A stretch of DNA of 64,000 nucleotides from Bacteroidota bacterium (GTDB taxonomy: Bacteria > Bacteroidota > Bacteroidia > Palsa-948). The DNA is taken from the NCBI GenBank assembly GCA_016213405.1, contig JACRAM010000116.1, positions 123,132 through 187,131 of the forward strand. The letters are read 5' to 3'. Below are positions 28,363 to 36,682 of this stretch, in pieces; the first letter of the stretch is position 1, and every line of letters begins with the position of its first letter. The position numbers were made by a program, and so were the translations under genes. Below the pieces are notes generated by a model. It was not told the origin of the DNA. It searched no databases and saw only the letters and a list, made by a program, of their open reading frames with translations.

Positions 28363-31300
28363 ATGAAAAAGAAAATTTACATCTTGGCGGCAGTTGTAAT
28401 CATTCAACTGCTTGTTCCTATTGTGCAGATTAAAGCGCAAAACGGAATGGATTTTTTTACTATTATTCCAACTCAAAATGCTGACCGCCTTCGTGCGGGT
28501 ACAGGTCTATTTAGTAATCTTTTTAACTCTAAAGGTCTTGGTGTTTATCAATTAAATATCATGCCTGCTTCAGCTTTAGAGGTCAATACCGATTTTACAC
28601 ATTTTCCCGCTACGCAAACAACTCCATATCTCAAAGGCGAAGTCTTCCGCACAGATTGTCCATTATTGCAAACATCTTTTTGGCGTATGTTCAGAGGTGG
28701 GCTTGAGCACGGACGGCTTTACAATCCGGCTGTTGGGCAGATAAATGATTTTGTAATTGAGAATGCCCAAATAGGCGGCAACCTTTTGTTCAGCACACAG
28801 GGATTTCCTGGACCATTACCCGGCATGAGTGGCGCGGTGCGCATGTGCATCATTGATGGTGTTATTGCTTCCGGCACAACAGGCGCAGTAGGCATTGGCG
28901 CAAACTTTCTGTCACCTCAATCACTGCTGCATATTAATGACGGCAACTTTGCTACTTATTTGCAGATTACAAATAATTTCACAGGCGCAGGCACACCCAA
29001 TGACGGAGCTCGTTTTGGAACAAATCCGGTAAACGTTGGAACTACATTTCTCAATGTTCCGTTTGCAGAAGTAAGACAAGAAGAAAATGCTCCCTTGCGT
29101 TTTTTAACCAACGGTGCTGAGCGCATGCGCATTATGGGAAACACAAACCAAAATATAGTTACCCCTGCAATTGCTGCCAATAATGTTAATCCTGGTTTTG
29201 TCGGAATCGGATGCACGAATCCCATGAGCCGTCTGCATATAGGAGGTAATTCCTTATTCTTTCCTAACGGAAATCCGGCAGACGGCTACAGACCATGGAT
29301 GGTAGAAGGTTTGTTCACCTATCAGAATAGCGACAATATGTATTTCGGGCATCACGATGTCACAGGAAATGCTATTATAAACTGGGGAAATGATCCGGTA
29401 AGTAGCGCTGTAGGAGGAGGCGATAGATTATTATTCGTTTTCACAGCGGCTGTAAATATTAATCCGCCTCAGCCATTTGCATGCGGACCAAACGGGCTTG
29501 AAGCCGCCCGTATGGTTTCAAACGGAAATATTGTTTTAACAGGTTTTGGTGGTGACCCGGTGAATAATGTTTATTCTGTTCCTTTATCCCTCCCTACTTC
29601 AGACCCCGGAAACACGGTTGAAATAAATTCTCCTCTTCCTACTAATGTTCCTGTTGTTCCTGCCAATAATACTACAGGATCTGTAGCTCCAAGCCCTGTT
29701 GCTGGTTATACTCCCGCAACAGGATGGAGCGGATTAAGATTCACTGACCTGACTTCAAATTCAATTCCTGTACCCACAGGAACTACAGGTACAACAGTAA
29801 ATATGTTGAGTGTTAACAGTGATGGTGATGTGATTTTGGTGCCGGGTGGCGGTACTTTTGGTCAGGTATGCAACGCTGCGGGTAACCCCGGATCCCTCAC
29901 AAACTATACAGAAGTTCCCACCAGCGGGTTTAATTTTGTTTTTACAAATAATCAAACACAAGCTTCAAGCCGCAATAATGTTGGCATTGGATTAACTCCC
30001 GGCAATTGTTCTCCACAAGCAAGATTAGATGTTTTGAATACAACCGCCAATCAAGGAACAAAAGGAATACAAGTTGTGAATACAGATGCAGCAAATGCCA
30101 CATCAAGTTCAATTGGTATTTATTCAAGAGTATCGGGTAACCCATCTCTTAGTTGTCGGAATATTCCTGGCTGGTTTGAATCAACTGTTGCTTTGGGAGC
30201 AGGACAAATGGCAATAGTTGTTCCAAGAAACGGAGGATCAGTGAGCATTGGTTTTGCAAATCCTTTTCCTAATACATGTGCAAATATAAATGCAAACGCC
30301 CTTTTGGAAGTAGGTGGAAACGCATATAAAACAGGTGGTGGAAATGTTTGGTCTGTTCCATCAGACAGCATATTAAAAACAGATATACATTCTTTTTCAG
30401 ATGGTCTTGCAGTACTTAGACAAATACATCCTGTTACATATAAATATAACGGCATTGGAGGATTGCCCACCAATAATGAAGAAATTGGTGTGATTGCTGA
30501 ACAGATAGTATCTTTTGCACCATATACAATTGATACAAGTATTATCGTTCTTGATACTATGGGAACACAGCAAGAAATATTAACTTTTAATTCGGGACCG
30601 CTTACATTCGCCTCCATCAACGCCATCAAACAATTAGACAGCGCCCTCACAAAATCCACCTCACTCCCCGATGCGCCCATTTTAATTTCACCAGCCAATG
30701 CAGCGGTAGGAGATTTCGGCAGAGGAGCGGCAGCGTTCACCTATCATTCGGTTTCAGCCGGTGTTATTTTATATCATGCGCAAATAGCAAAAGATAATTC
30801 ATTCAGCAACATAGTGCTTGACCAAAGCGGAATAACCGACACCACCTTTTCTGCCGGCTTCTGCGATACTATTCCCGCCACTTACTACTGGCGTGTGAGC
30901 GCAAAAAACAATGCAGGCGCAGGAGCATGGTCGCAAATATTTTCATTCACCGATACCGCCAAGTGCATTGGCATTGGTCCTAAACCAGTTGATACTATCC
31001 GCCAAAAAACAGCCGTCAGTTTCAATTCCAGTTCCGACATCCGCTTTAAAACCAATGTAGCCCCCGTAACTTCCGCCCTCGATAAAGTTTCCGCCCTCAA
31101 CGCAGTTTATTACAACTGGATTCCAACCCCCGGCTATGAATTTGACAGCGCAAGGCAAATCGGCTTCATCGCGCAAGATGTGCAGCAAGTAGTTCCCCAA
31201 GTGGTACACACCGATGCAAACGGTTTCCTTACGCTCGATTACGGCAGAGTGGTTCCGGTGCTGGTAGAAGCAATTAAAACCCTGAAAGCCGAAGTGGATT

Positions 31301-31638
31301 CATTGAAGAACACCACCGCGCGCACAACAGGAAATAATTCAGCCACATCTCAAATAGATGTAAACCTCGCTTCCAAAAAAATTGTGCTCGACCAGAACAA
31401 CCCCAATCCATTCAAAGAGCAGACAACCATTCCTTACTTCATTCCCAAAGACGCAAATGATGTGATGATAATTTTCACCGACATGGATGGAGACATTATC
31501 AAAGAAGTAAAGATTAATGAAAAAGGAAAAGGACAGTTGAATGTATACGCTTCCGATTTGTCAAGCGGAATTTATACGTATAGCATTGTTGCCGATGGCA
31601 TAACGCTTGATACAAAAAAGATGATTAAAACAAAATAA
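28363..31638 (+). CDS. Large T9SS protein with two S74-type chaperone domains
   Basis: This 1091-residue protein has a signal peptide (ending IKAQ at about residue 26) and a long beta-rich region with tail-fibre-like phrases (VGIGANFLSPQSLLHI, GNTNQNIV, NNVGIGLTPGNC). Two peptidase-S74 / endosialidase-chaperone-like domains follow: PSDSILKTDIHSFSDGL at about residue 667 with EEIGVIAEQI, and SSDIRFKTNVAPVTSAL at about residue 890 with QIGFIAQDVQQVVPQVV and a final coiled coil. A fibronectin III-like module (YYWRVSAKNNAGAGAW) lies between them. The T9SS tail starts near residue 1005. In phage fibres one such domain trimerises the fibre and then cuts itself off; the function of a double copy is unknown. 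Confidence 0.86.
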   Translation: MKKKIYILAAVVIIQLLVPIVQIKAQNGMDFFTIIPTQNADRLRAGTGLFSNLFNSKGLGVYQLNIMPASALEVNTDFTHFPATQTTPYLKGEVFRTDCPLLQTSFWRMFRGGLEHGRLYNPAVGQINDFVIENAQIGGNLLFSTQGFPGPLPGMSGAVRMCIIDGVIASGTTGAVGIGANFLSPQSLLHINDGNFATYLQITNNFTGAGTPNDGARFGTNPVNVGTTFLNVPFAEVRQEENAPLRFLTNGAERMRIMGNTNQNIVTPAIAANNVNPGFVGIGCTNPMSRLHIGGNSLFFPNGNPADGYRPWMVEGLFTYQNSDNMYFGHHDVTGNAIINWGNDPVSSAVGGGDRLLFVFTAAVNINPPQPFACGPNGLEAARMVSNGNIVLTGFGGDPVNNVYSVPLSLPTSDPGNTVEINSPLPTNVPVVPANNTTGSVAPSPVAGYTPATGWSGLRFTDLTSNSIPVPTGTTGTTVNMLSVNSDGDVILVPGGGTFGQVCNAAGNPGSLTNYTEVPTSGFNFVFTNNQTQASSRNNVGIGLTPGNCSPQARLDVLNTTANQGTKGIQVVNTDAANATSSSIGIYSRVSGNPSLSCRNIPGWFESTVALGAGQMAIVVPRNGGSVSIGFANPFPNTCANINANALLEVGGNAYKTGGGNVWSVPSDSILKTDIHSFSDGLAVLRQIHPVTYKYNGIGGLPTNNEEIGVIAEQIVSFAPYTIDTSIIVLDTMGTQQEILTFNSGPLTFASINAIKQLDSALTKSTSLPDAPILISPANAAVGDFGRGAAAFTYHSVSAGVILYHAQIAKDNSFSNIVLDQSGITDTTFSAGFCDTIPATYYWRVSAKNNAGAGAWSQIFSFTDTAKCIGIGPKPVDTIRQKTAVSFNSSSDIRFKTNVAPVTSALDKVSALNAVYYNWIPTPGYEFDSARQIGFIAQDVQQVVPQVVHTDANGFLTLDYGRVVPVLVEAIKTLKAEVDSLKNTTARTTGNNSATSQIDVNLASKKIVLDQNNPNPFKEQTTIPYFIPKDANDVMIIFTDMDGDIIKEVKINEKGKGQLNVYASDLSSGIYTYSIVADGITLDTKKMIKTK

Positions 31639-31639
31639 C

Positions 31640-31838
31640 TGCCCCCTCCTCTCCCTCCCTAACGGGGAGGGTTGGCTTGCCCCAATCGGAGCATCGGGGG
31701 GAGGGGCTTTCCTTTTCTTGCTTTTTCCCCTCCCTAATGGGGAGGGGCAGGGGGTAGGGCTGGGCGGGAGAAAATTCTTCCCGCCTTTTTTATTTTATTG
31801 TTTACTATCTATTGTCTACTGCCTTTTGTATTCCCCCT
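31640..31838. repeat. C-rich interspersed repeat cluster
   Basis: The gap is made of CCCCTCCTCTCCCTCCC words, inverted GGGGAGGG words and CCCCAATCGGAGCATCGGGG. One of these word types also sits inside the GT2 gene at 9163-9198. No gene is visible. The segment lies between convergent genes and can form several hairpins, so it may act as a transcript end for both. Confidence 0.75.
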
Positions 31839-32804
31839 TTAGGTCAGGGGCACCTCCACTGTAATCCGCGCATTCACACCCGTATCAATCTCCTTCGTAA
31901 AAGATATTTTCACACCATCCACAACCACCACTCCCGCATACCTTCCCGGGTCAGCGCTTTCAAACAATGCCACCCCTTCCTTATTTGTAGTCACACTGAT
32001 TCCCGCGCTCCTCGTAGCCAGCGTAGCCCCCTCTTGTTTTATCGTAACAGGCACATTCGCAACAACCGTATCATCCCCCTTTATCACAAGCACCTTCAAA
32101 CTCGCGCTCCCCGGAGGGCTCACAATATTCTTCAGCGTATCAAAAATATAATTCTTCCTCTTCTCCGCATTCGCTCTCCATACCCGCTCCGCCCCATCCT
32201 CCAAAACCCCCATCAGTTCTTTGTGCAGCAAATTATTCGCGCTTATTTTTTCTCCCCGCGCCACTCCCGTTTCCCGCGCCTTCATAAACAATTTATAAGT
32301 ATCATCAAAGTTCGTCTCATCATCATTCACCTTCGTAACAAAAGCCCCCGTCATCCCGCCCGGATTAATAAGTTTCGCGCTGTGAGCCGCAATAAATTGT
32401 TGCATCGAAGCATTCAATCCCTCCACGCTTTCCCAATCCTTTGCCGCTGCCTTTGCATACTTTTTTCCGCCCGCTGCCTCATACCTCGGCTCAGGTTTTT
32501 CATTCGGCCACGCATCTTTTATATAACCCTTCAAATCATTAAAGTTGTCAAGCACAGGCGGTAGATAATCGCTCACCAAAAGATTTCTTAACGTCTGATG
32601 CCCCTCCTCCCTCGCCTCCTCATCCGGCAAATCCATCGCTGCCTTTCGCACAGCCCTCAGTGCCGCCAAAAATGCAGCCGTATACTTCGCCTTCTTCACG
32701 GCAAACACCGCCAAATCCGTTTCCAGATTATTATAGCCAAGCTCCGCAATAGCATACAACTCCAACTCCGTGCATTTGTACGCTCCTTCTACTTCTTGTG
32801 TCAT
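31839..32804 (-). CDS. Unknown protein with C-terminal Ig-like/carboxypeptidase-regulatory-type domain, copy 2
   Basis: The product (321 residues from ATG 32804, MTQEVEGAYKCTELELYAIA) is a full-length paralog of the 1657-2616 product; an earlier in-frame start at 32843 would add 13 residues absent from that paralog. The helical N-terminal two thirds contain YIKDAWPNEKPEPRYEAAGG, identical in both. The C-terminal beta module has VPVTIKQEGATLATRSAGIS. No signal peptide or membrane segment is seen. Most differences between the copies are conservative, so both are probably functional. A 21-bp tandem array and a MITE-like hairpin lie upstream. The stop falls in a C-rich repeat word. Confidence 0.75.
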   Translation of the reverse strand: MTQEVEGAYKCTELELYAIAELGYNNLETDLAVFAVKKAKYTAAFLAALRAVRKAAMDLPDEEAREEGHQTLRNLLVSDYLPPVLDNFNDLKGYIKDAWPNEKPEPRYEAAGGKKYAKAAAKDWESVEGLNASMQQFIAAHSAKLINPGGMTGAFVTKVNDDETNFDDTYKLFMKARETGVARGEKISANNLLHKELMGVLEDGAERVWRANAEKRKNYIFDTLKNIVSPPGSASLKVLVIKGDDTVVANVPVTIKQEGATLATRSAGISVTTNKEGVALFESADPGRYAGVVVVDGVKISFTKEIDTGVNARITVEVPLT

Positions 32805-32889
32805 GTTCTTTTTTATTTGTATTGATTTATACCAATAAAACAATTACCATACCAAACAACTCTATTCAGCTTTGTCTATTAAAATCTAT

Positions 32890-33008
32890 AGGACTTTCGC
32901 AACTATTGTACAGATAACAGATATTTTGCAGATTTACAGATTACAGATGGCTGTTTATCTGAAAATCCGTATGAATCTGTTATCTGTACCACCTTTTGCG
33001 TAAGTCCT
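32890..33008. mobile_element. MITE-like inverted-repeat element with AGGACTTACGCAA-type ends
   Basis: Left end AGGACTTTCGCAA and right end TTGCGTAAGTCCT are inverted copies with one mismatch. Inside them ACAGATAACAGAT and ATCTGTTATCTGT pair perfectly. The element is 119 bp, non-coding, and would form a long hairpin. No clear target duplication is visible. It lies in the leader region of the copy 2 unknown gene. Confidence 0.55.
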
Positions 33009-33038
33009 GATCTACATAAACCTGCTTAATATCAGCAT

Positions 33039-33248
33039 ATAATCGGCATTTCCCTCCTCATAATCGTTATCTCCCACCTCATAATCGTTATCTCCCACCT
33101 CATAATCGTTATCTCCCACCTCATAATCGTTATTTCCCTTCTCATAATCGTTATTTCCCTTCTCATAATCGTTATCTCCCACCTCGTAATTCATACCTCC
33201 CACCTCGTAATTCGTACCTCGTACCTCGTACCTCATACCTCCCTCCTC
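33039..33248. repeat. 21-bp tandem array B (ten units)
   Basis: Exactly 210 bp, ten units of 21 bp, pyrimidine-rich on the + strand (typical unit parts ATAATCGTTATCTCCC and ACCTC). The last three units change to GTAATTCGTACCTC words, which are the complement of the lead-in words before array A at 1270-1330. The minus strand is an open frame of DNDYEVG heptads without a known domain, and unit-to-unit changes alter amino acids, so I do not call a gene. Confidence 0.9.
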
Positions 33249-33362
33249 AAATCCAATAGTCAACACCTCATTATTCATTATTTGGGTCTCCATCCCTTCA
33301 GGACATTATTCATTTCTCTCACCTCTCAATCCTCCCTTCCCCTACCGATTTCCTGAATTATG

Positions 33363-33370
33363 TATGTTTG
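33363..33370 (+). promoter_or_regulatory. Candidate -7 box TATGTTTG of glyA
   Basis: TATGTTTG fits TAnnTTTG and lies 22 bases before the glyA ATG. No clear TTG is seen at the -33 distance, so support is the box and its position only. Confidence 0.4.
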
Positions 33371-33392
33371 TGCCATGCACTAAATATCCTCT

Positions 33393-34697
33393 ATGAAACC
33401 AGACAATATAGTTTTTGAATTCATCAAAGAAGAGCGCAACCGCCAACTGCACGGGCTTGAACTCATCGCATCCGAAAATTTTGTGAGTGATCAAGTGATG
33501 CGCGCATTGGGTTCTGTTCTCACAAACAAATATGCAGAAGGACTTCCCGGTAAAAGATATTATGGCGGATGCCAAGTGGTGGATAAAGTGGAGCAACTCG
33601 CCATTGACCGCGCCAAAACGCTGTACAACGCTGCCTGGGTGAATGTTCAGCCGCACTCAGGCGCGCAGGCAAACGCTTCGGTGATGCTCGGTGTACTAAA
33701 ACCAGGAGATAAAATACTCGGCTTCAATCTTGCTCACGGTGGGCATCTCACTCACGGCTCACCGGTAAACTTTTCAGGGAAATTATATGTTCCATGTTTC
33801 TACAATGTGAATCGCGAAACAGGAAGAGTTGATTATGACGAAGTAGAGAAGAAGGCGCAGATTGAAAAACCAAAACTTATTATCTGCGGTGCATCGGCTT
33901 ACTCACGCGATTGGGATTACGCACGGCTCAGAAAAATTGCCGATTCAATTGAAGTCCCCCTTAATAAAGGGGGGCAGGGGGGTTGTTTGCTCATGGCGGA
34001 TATCGCTCACCCTGCCGGATTGATCGCCCGTGGGTTGCTCAGCGATCCGCTTCCGCATTGCCACATCGTAACCACCACCACCCACAAAACATTGCGCGGT
34101 CCACGCGGAGGAATGATCATGATGGGAAAAGATTTTCCAAATCCATGTGGACTTACCACTCCCAAAGGAGAAATTAAAATGATGTCGGCAGTTTTAGATG
34201 GCGCTGTTTTCCCCGGCACACAAGGCGGTCCCCTGGAGCATGCCATTGCGGCAAAGGCAATCGCCTTCGGTGAAGCAATGGAAGAATCATTCCTCAAATA
34301 TGCTACGCAAGTGGTGAAGAACGCACGCACGATGGCAAAAACATTTATGGAAAAAGGATACAGCATCAGTTCCGGTGGAACCGATAATCACTGCATGTTA
34401 ATTGACCTTAGGAATAAAAACCTGACAGGAAAAAAAGCGGAGGAATCGCTTATCAAAGCAGATATTACCGTGAACAAAAACATGGTTCCCTTTGATGATA
34501 AATCCCCTTTCGTTACTTCAGGAATCAGAATCGGAACTGCCGCGGTTACAACCAGAGGGCTGAAAGAAAAAGATATGCTGAAAATTGTTGAACTGATTGA
34601 TGACGTGCTGATGCATACTGATAATGAAACAAGAATTGCTGAAGTGAAGAAAGAAGTGAATAAGTGGATGAAGAAGTATCCTCTTTTTAATTGGTAA
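33393..34697 (+). CDS. glyA: Serine hydroxymethyltransferase
   Basis: This 434-residue PLP enzyme interconverts serine and glycine and charges tetrahydrofolate with a one-carbon unit. Key motifs: [40 protein letters not shown], the aspartate of [14 protein letters not shown], and the PLP lysine in [15 protein letters not shown]. One oddity: between IADSIE and LLMADIAHP there are extra residues [11 protein letters not shown], encoded by an interspersed repeat (33954-33985). Normal GlyA has only one or two residues there, just before the PLP-binding aspartate. The frame stays open and the rest is well conserved, so the protein is probably active. Confidence 0.95.
   Translation: MKPDNIVFEFIKEERNRQLHGLELIASENFVSDQVMRALGSVLTNKYAEGLPGKRYYGGCQVVDKVEQLAIDRAKTLYNAAWVNVQPHSGAQANASVMLGVLKPGDKILGFNLAHGGHLTHGSPVNFSGKLYVPCFYNVNRETGRVDYDEVEKKAQIEKPKLIICGASAYSRDWDYARLRKIADSIEVPLNKGGQGGCLLMADIAHPAGLIARGLLSDPLPHCHIVTTTTHKTLRGPRGGMIMMGKDFPNPCGLTTPKGEIKMMSAVLDGAVFPGTQGGPLEHAIAAKAIAFGEAMEESFLKYATQVVKNARTMAKTFMEKGYSISSGGTDNHCMLIDLRNKNLTGKKAEESLIKADITVNKNMVPFDDKSPFVTSGIRIGTAAVTTRGLKEKDMLKIVELIDDVLMHTDNETRIAEVKKEVNKWMKKYPLFNW
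33954..33985. repeat. In-frame interspersed repeat in glyA
   Basis: GTCCCCCTTAATAAAGG followed by GGGGCAGGGGGGTTG belongs to the CCCCC...GGGGG word family seen between genes (for example 7873-7920, 6590-6640). It inserts roughly ten residues in GlyA without breaking the frame. Confidence 0.8.
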
Positions 34698-34708
34698 TAC
34701 CAATGCCT

Positions 34709-34772
34709 CTTGTTTTATTGTTGTATTGTCGTATTGATCTTTTAGCAATAAAACAATAAGACAGTACAACAA
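34709..34772. repeat. Inverted word repeat (ATTGTTTTATTG family), copy 3
   Basis: TTGTTTTATTGTTGTATTG and, after about 15 bases, AGCAATAAAACAATAAGAC with GTACAACAA form a hairpin between glyA and the AlgH gene. It is the same design as at 19627-19705 and 20640-20690. Confidence 0.7.
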
Positions 34773-34786
34773 TTCTGCAATCGCCT

Positions 34787-35359
34787 ATGATGAAATTAGA
34801 CTTCACAAAATTCAAACCTGAACAAGGCAAACTGCTCATCTCCGAGCCGTTCATGAACGACCCGAATTTCAAGCGCTCGGTCATTCTGCTGGCGAATCAT
34901 AATGATGAGGGCAGCGTTGGTTTTGTCCTCAACCGCCCTATGGATTTAAAGCTTCATCAGATTGTGGAAGAGTTTGAAGGAAATGATTTTCCCGTTTGGG
35001 ATGGAGGACCCGTGCAGCGAGATAGTTTGTTTTACATTCATACGCTGGGTGATGCGATTCCAGAAAGCATTAACATCATGGGAGATTTATACTGGGGAGG
35101 CAATTTCGAAACAGTGAAAGCTCTTCTGCACGGAAAAAAGATTTCTCAGAATGAAATCCGCCTGTTCATCGGCTACTCCGGCTGGAGCGATGGACAATTG
35201 AAAGAGGAGATAAAGCGAAACTCATGGCTGGTGGCACCCGCTTCCATTGACATCGTTATGACCAACGACTGGAACAAACTCTGGAAAGATGTTCTTAAAG
35301 GAATGGGACAAGAATATGGCATCCTTGCCAACTTCCCTGAAAATCCTTTGTGGAATTAA
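34787..35359 (+). CDS. YqgE/AlgH family protein
   Basis: This 190-residue protein of the UPF0301 (YqgE/AlgH, DUF179) family has LLISEPFMNDPNFKRSVILL at the N-terminus, GSVGFVLNRPM, VWDGGPVQRDSLFYIH and FIGYSGWSDGQLKEEI, all family landmarks. It is predicted to be cytosolic; its molecular role is not settled. The C-terminal stretch MGQEYGILANFPENPLWN is repeated in diverged form just after the toxin-antitoxin pair downstream (35984-36052). Confidence 0.92.
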   Translation: MMKLDFTKFKPEQGKLLISEPFMNDPNFKRSVILLANHNDEGSVGFVLNRPMDLKLHQIVEEFEGNDFPVWDGGPVQRDSLFYIHTLGDAIPESINIMGDLYWGGNFETVKALLHGKKISQNEIRLFIGYSGWSDGQLKEEIKRNSWLVAPASIDIVMTNDWNKLWKDVLKGMGQEYGILANFPENPLWN

Positions 35360-35389
35360 ATTCGCTTTTTGCTCAACTTATTAAATCAC

Positions 35390-35397
35390 TACTTTTG
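35390..35397 (+). promoter_or_regulatory. Promoter of the toxin-antitoxin pair
   Basis: TACTTTTG (-7 type) is preceded by TTG at 35369-35371 with an 18-base gap, a good fit to the Bacteroidota TTG/TAnnTTTG promoter. It lies 34 bases upstream of the antitoxin ATG. Confidence 0.55.
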
Positions 35398-35431
35398 TAT
35401 TAAATACAATACTAACTAAAATCTTTTTTAT

Positions 35432-35677
35432 ATGAATATTCACGCGGAAAAAATTAGTTTAATAGAAAGAATTACTCATATTAATGATGAAACAATTCTA
35501 CAGCAGGTTAAACAGTTGTTAGGGATTGCACAAAATCCTATAATTGGTTATGATATTCATGGAACCCCCATCACCCAATCAGTTTTCAACAAAAGTTTGA
35601 AGAGTGCCAAGAAGAGATATAAATCCGGGAAGCATACTTCTCAAGAGGATTTGGAAAAGCAAATGAAGAAATGGTAA
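35432..35677 (+). CDS. Antitoxin of a RelE/ParE-type pair
   Basis: This 81-residue protein stands directly before a RelE/ParE-like toxin with no intergenic base. The N-terminal part has a helical MNIHAEKISLIERITHINDE stretch and the C-terminus is basic (KSAKKRYKSGKHTSQEDLEKQ), as in small Bacteroidota antitoxins that wrap the toxin. It should bind the toxin and its own promoter. Identification rests on position and size more than on a motif. Confidence 0.7.
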   Translation: MNIHAEKISLIERITHINDETILQQVKQLLGIAQNPIIGYDIHGTPITQSVFNKSLKSAKKRYKSGKHTSQEDLEKQMKKW

Positions 35678-35983
35678 ATGAAAAGATTTAGAGTTATCTG
35701 GGATTCGGTTGCAATTTCTGAACTGAAAGATATTTATGATTGCCTCCATCGCGATTCTCCGCAATCAGCATTAATTGTCAGGGATGAATTGGTAAAAACA
35801 GTTGGCGGATTAAGTACAATACCCCGAAAATTCCAAGTATATGAATATGCCAATCCGTTACTTGGCGAATACTGTTCTGTTGTTCGCTGGAGTTATAGAA
35901 TTGTTTATGAGATTATAGATTCAGACGTGCATATTGTCAGAATCATTCACACCAGCAGAGAATCAGGGAAAATTATTTTATAA
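35678..35983 (+). CDS. RelE/ParE family toxin
   Basis: This 101-residue protein has the RelE/ParE fold pattern: VIWDSVAISELKDIYDCL at the N-terminus and VVRWSYRIVYEI followed by VHIVRIIHTSR at the C-terminus. RelE members cut mRNA on the ribosome and ParE members poison gyrase; the sequence alone does not separate them. The ATG follows the antitoxin stop immediately, indicating translational coupling. The stop is followed at once by the AlgH 3' relic. Confidence 0.85.
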   Translation: MKRFRVIWDSVAISELKDIYDCLHRDSPQSALIVRDELVKTVGGLSTIPRKFQVYEYANPLLGEYCSVVRWSYRIVYEIIDSDVHIVRIIHTSRESGKIIL

Positions 35984-36052
35984 AGTTTAAAAAGTATGGG
36001 CAAAGATTATTCTATCATTGCCAACTTCCCGGAAAACCCGCAGATGAATTGA
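35984..36052 (+). pseudogene. Relic of an AlgH/YqgE gene 3' end
   Basis: Directly after the toxin stop, in the same frame, the DNA reads SLKSMGKDYSIIANFPENP then QMN and stop. The end of the intact AlgH reads VLKGMGQEYGILANFPENP then LWN and stop. The two are clearly homologous but diverged at synonymous and some other sites, so this is not a recent exact duplication. It marks the far edge of the inserted toxin-antitoxin module. Confidence 0.75.
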
Positions 36053-36083
36053 TAGTGCTGTTTTTGAATTGCTTGAAGTGTAC

Positions 36084-36091
36084 TATATTTG
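36084..36091 (+). promoter_or_regulatory. Promoter of the cytochrome c gene
   Basis: TATATTTG with TTG at 36064-36066, 17-base spacing. It lies 18 bases before ATG 36110 and therefore rules out an earlier in-frame TTG start at 36089. Confidence 0.55.
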
Positions 36092-36109
36092 CCGAAGAAA
36101 ACTTCTGCC

Positions 36110-36682
36110 ATGAAAAAAATAATCCTCACCGTCATCACCACTTTGGTTATTATCGTTGCAATATTTACTGCCTACATGTATTCAGGCATGTATGATGTAA
36201 GCCAGTTAACACCGCACAATGCGCTCACCAAATGGATGATCAGAACCACTCTGCATAATTCCATCAACGCGAGATTGAAAGACATACAAGTTTCTCCGAT
36301 GAACGATACGGCAAATTTCGTTGATGGATTCGGGCATTACAACGAGATGTGTGTCAGCTGCCATGGCGCTCCCGGTATTGATCCGGGTGAAATGGCTAAA
36401 GGACTTTATCCCAAGCCCCCCAAGTTCTATAAGTCAGATGATATGCCGGATCCTGATGAATCATTCTGGATTATTAAAAATGGTATCAAGATGACAAGCA
36501 TGCCTGCGTACGGTCCCACGCATAACGACAAAGCGATATGGGCGATGACGGATTTCTTATTGAATAAAATGAACAAGATGTCTCCTGAAGAATATCAGGC
36601 ATGGATAAAAAAATATTCCGAACAGGAAGAGAAGGGCGAAACTAAAGGTACAGAAGAGCAGGAAAAAGGAGACGATGATTAA
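36110..36682 (+). CDS. Membrane-anchored c-type cytochrome
   Basis: From ATG 36110 the product has 190 residues. An N-terminal hydrophobic segment (IILTVITTLVIIVAIFTAYMY) is an uncleaved anchor or signal. The heme motif CVSCH lies at about residue 83, with PPKFYKSDDM and a Met-rich KNGIKMTSMPAYGPTH region giving the probable axial Met. The C-terminus is highly charged (KYSEQEEKGETKGTEEQEKG). It is a mono-heme cytochrome facing the periplasm, probably an electron carrier; the partner oxidase is not in the window. Its stop overlaps the convergent hppA stop by four bases. Confidence 0.85.
   Translation: MKKIILTVITTLVIIVAIFTAYMYSGMYDVSQLTPHNALTKWMIRTTLHNSINARLKDIQVSPMNDTANFVDGFGHYNEMCVSCHGAPGIDPGEMAKGLYPKPPKFYKSDDMPDPDESFWIIKNGIKMTSMPAYGPTHNDKAIWAMTDFLLNKMNKMSPEEYQAWIKKYSEQEEKGETKGTEEQEKGDDD

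Noticed and set aside
33012..33293. Minus-strand protein of DNDYEVG heptads
   Set aside because: It arises from the in-phase 21-bp period; unit changes alter residues freely and no start context is visible.
32805..33392. Insertion sequence with transposase
   Set aside because: Only a 119-bp non-coding inverted-repeat element is present; no transposase was found in the whole window.
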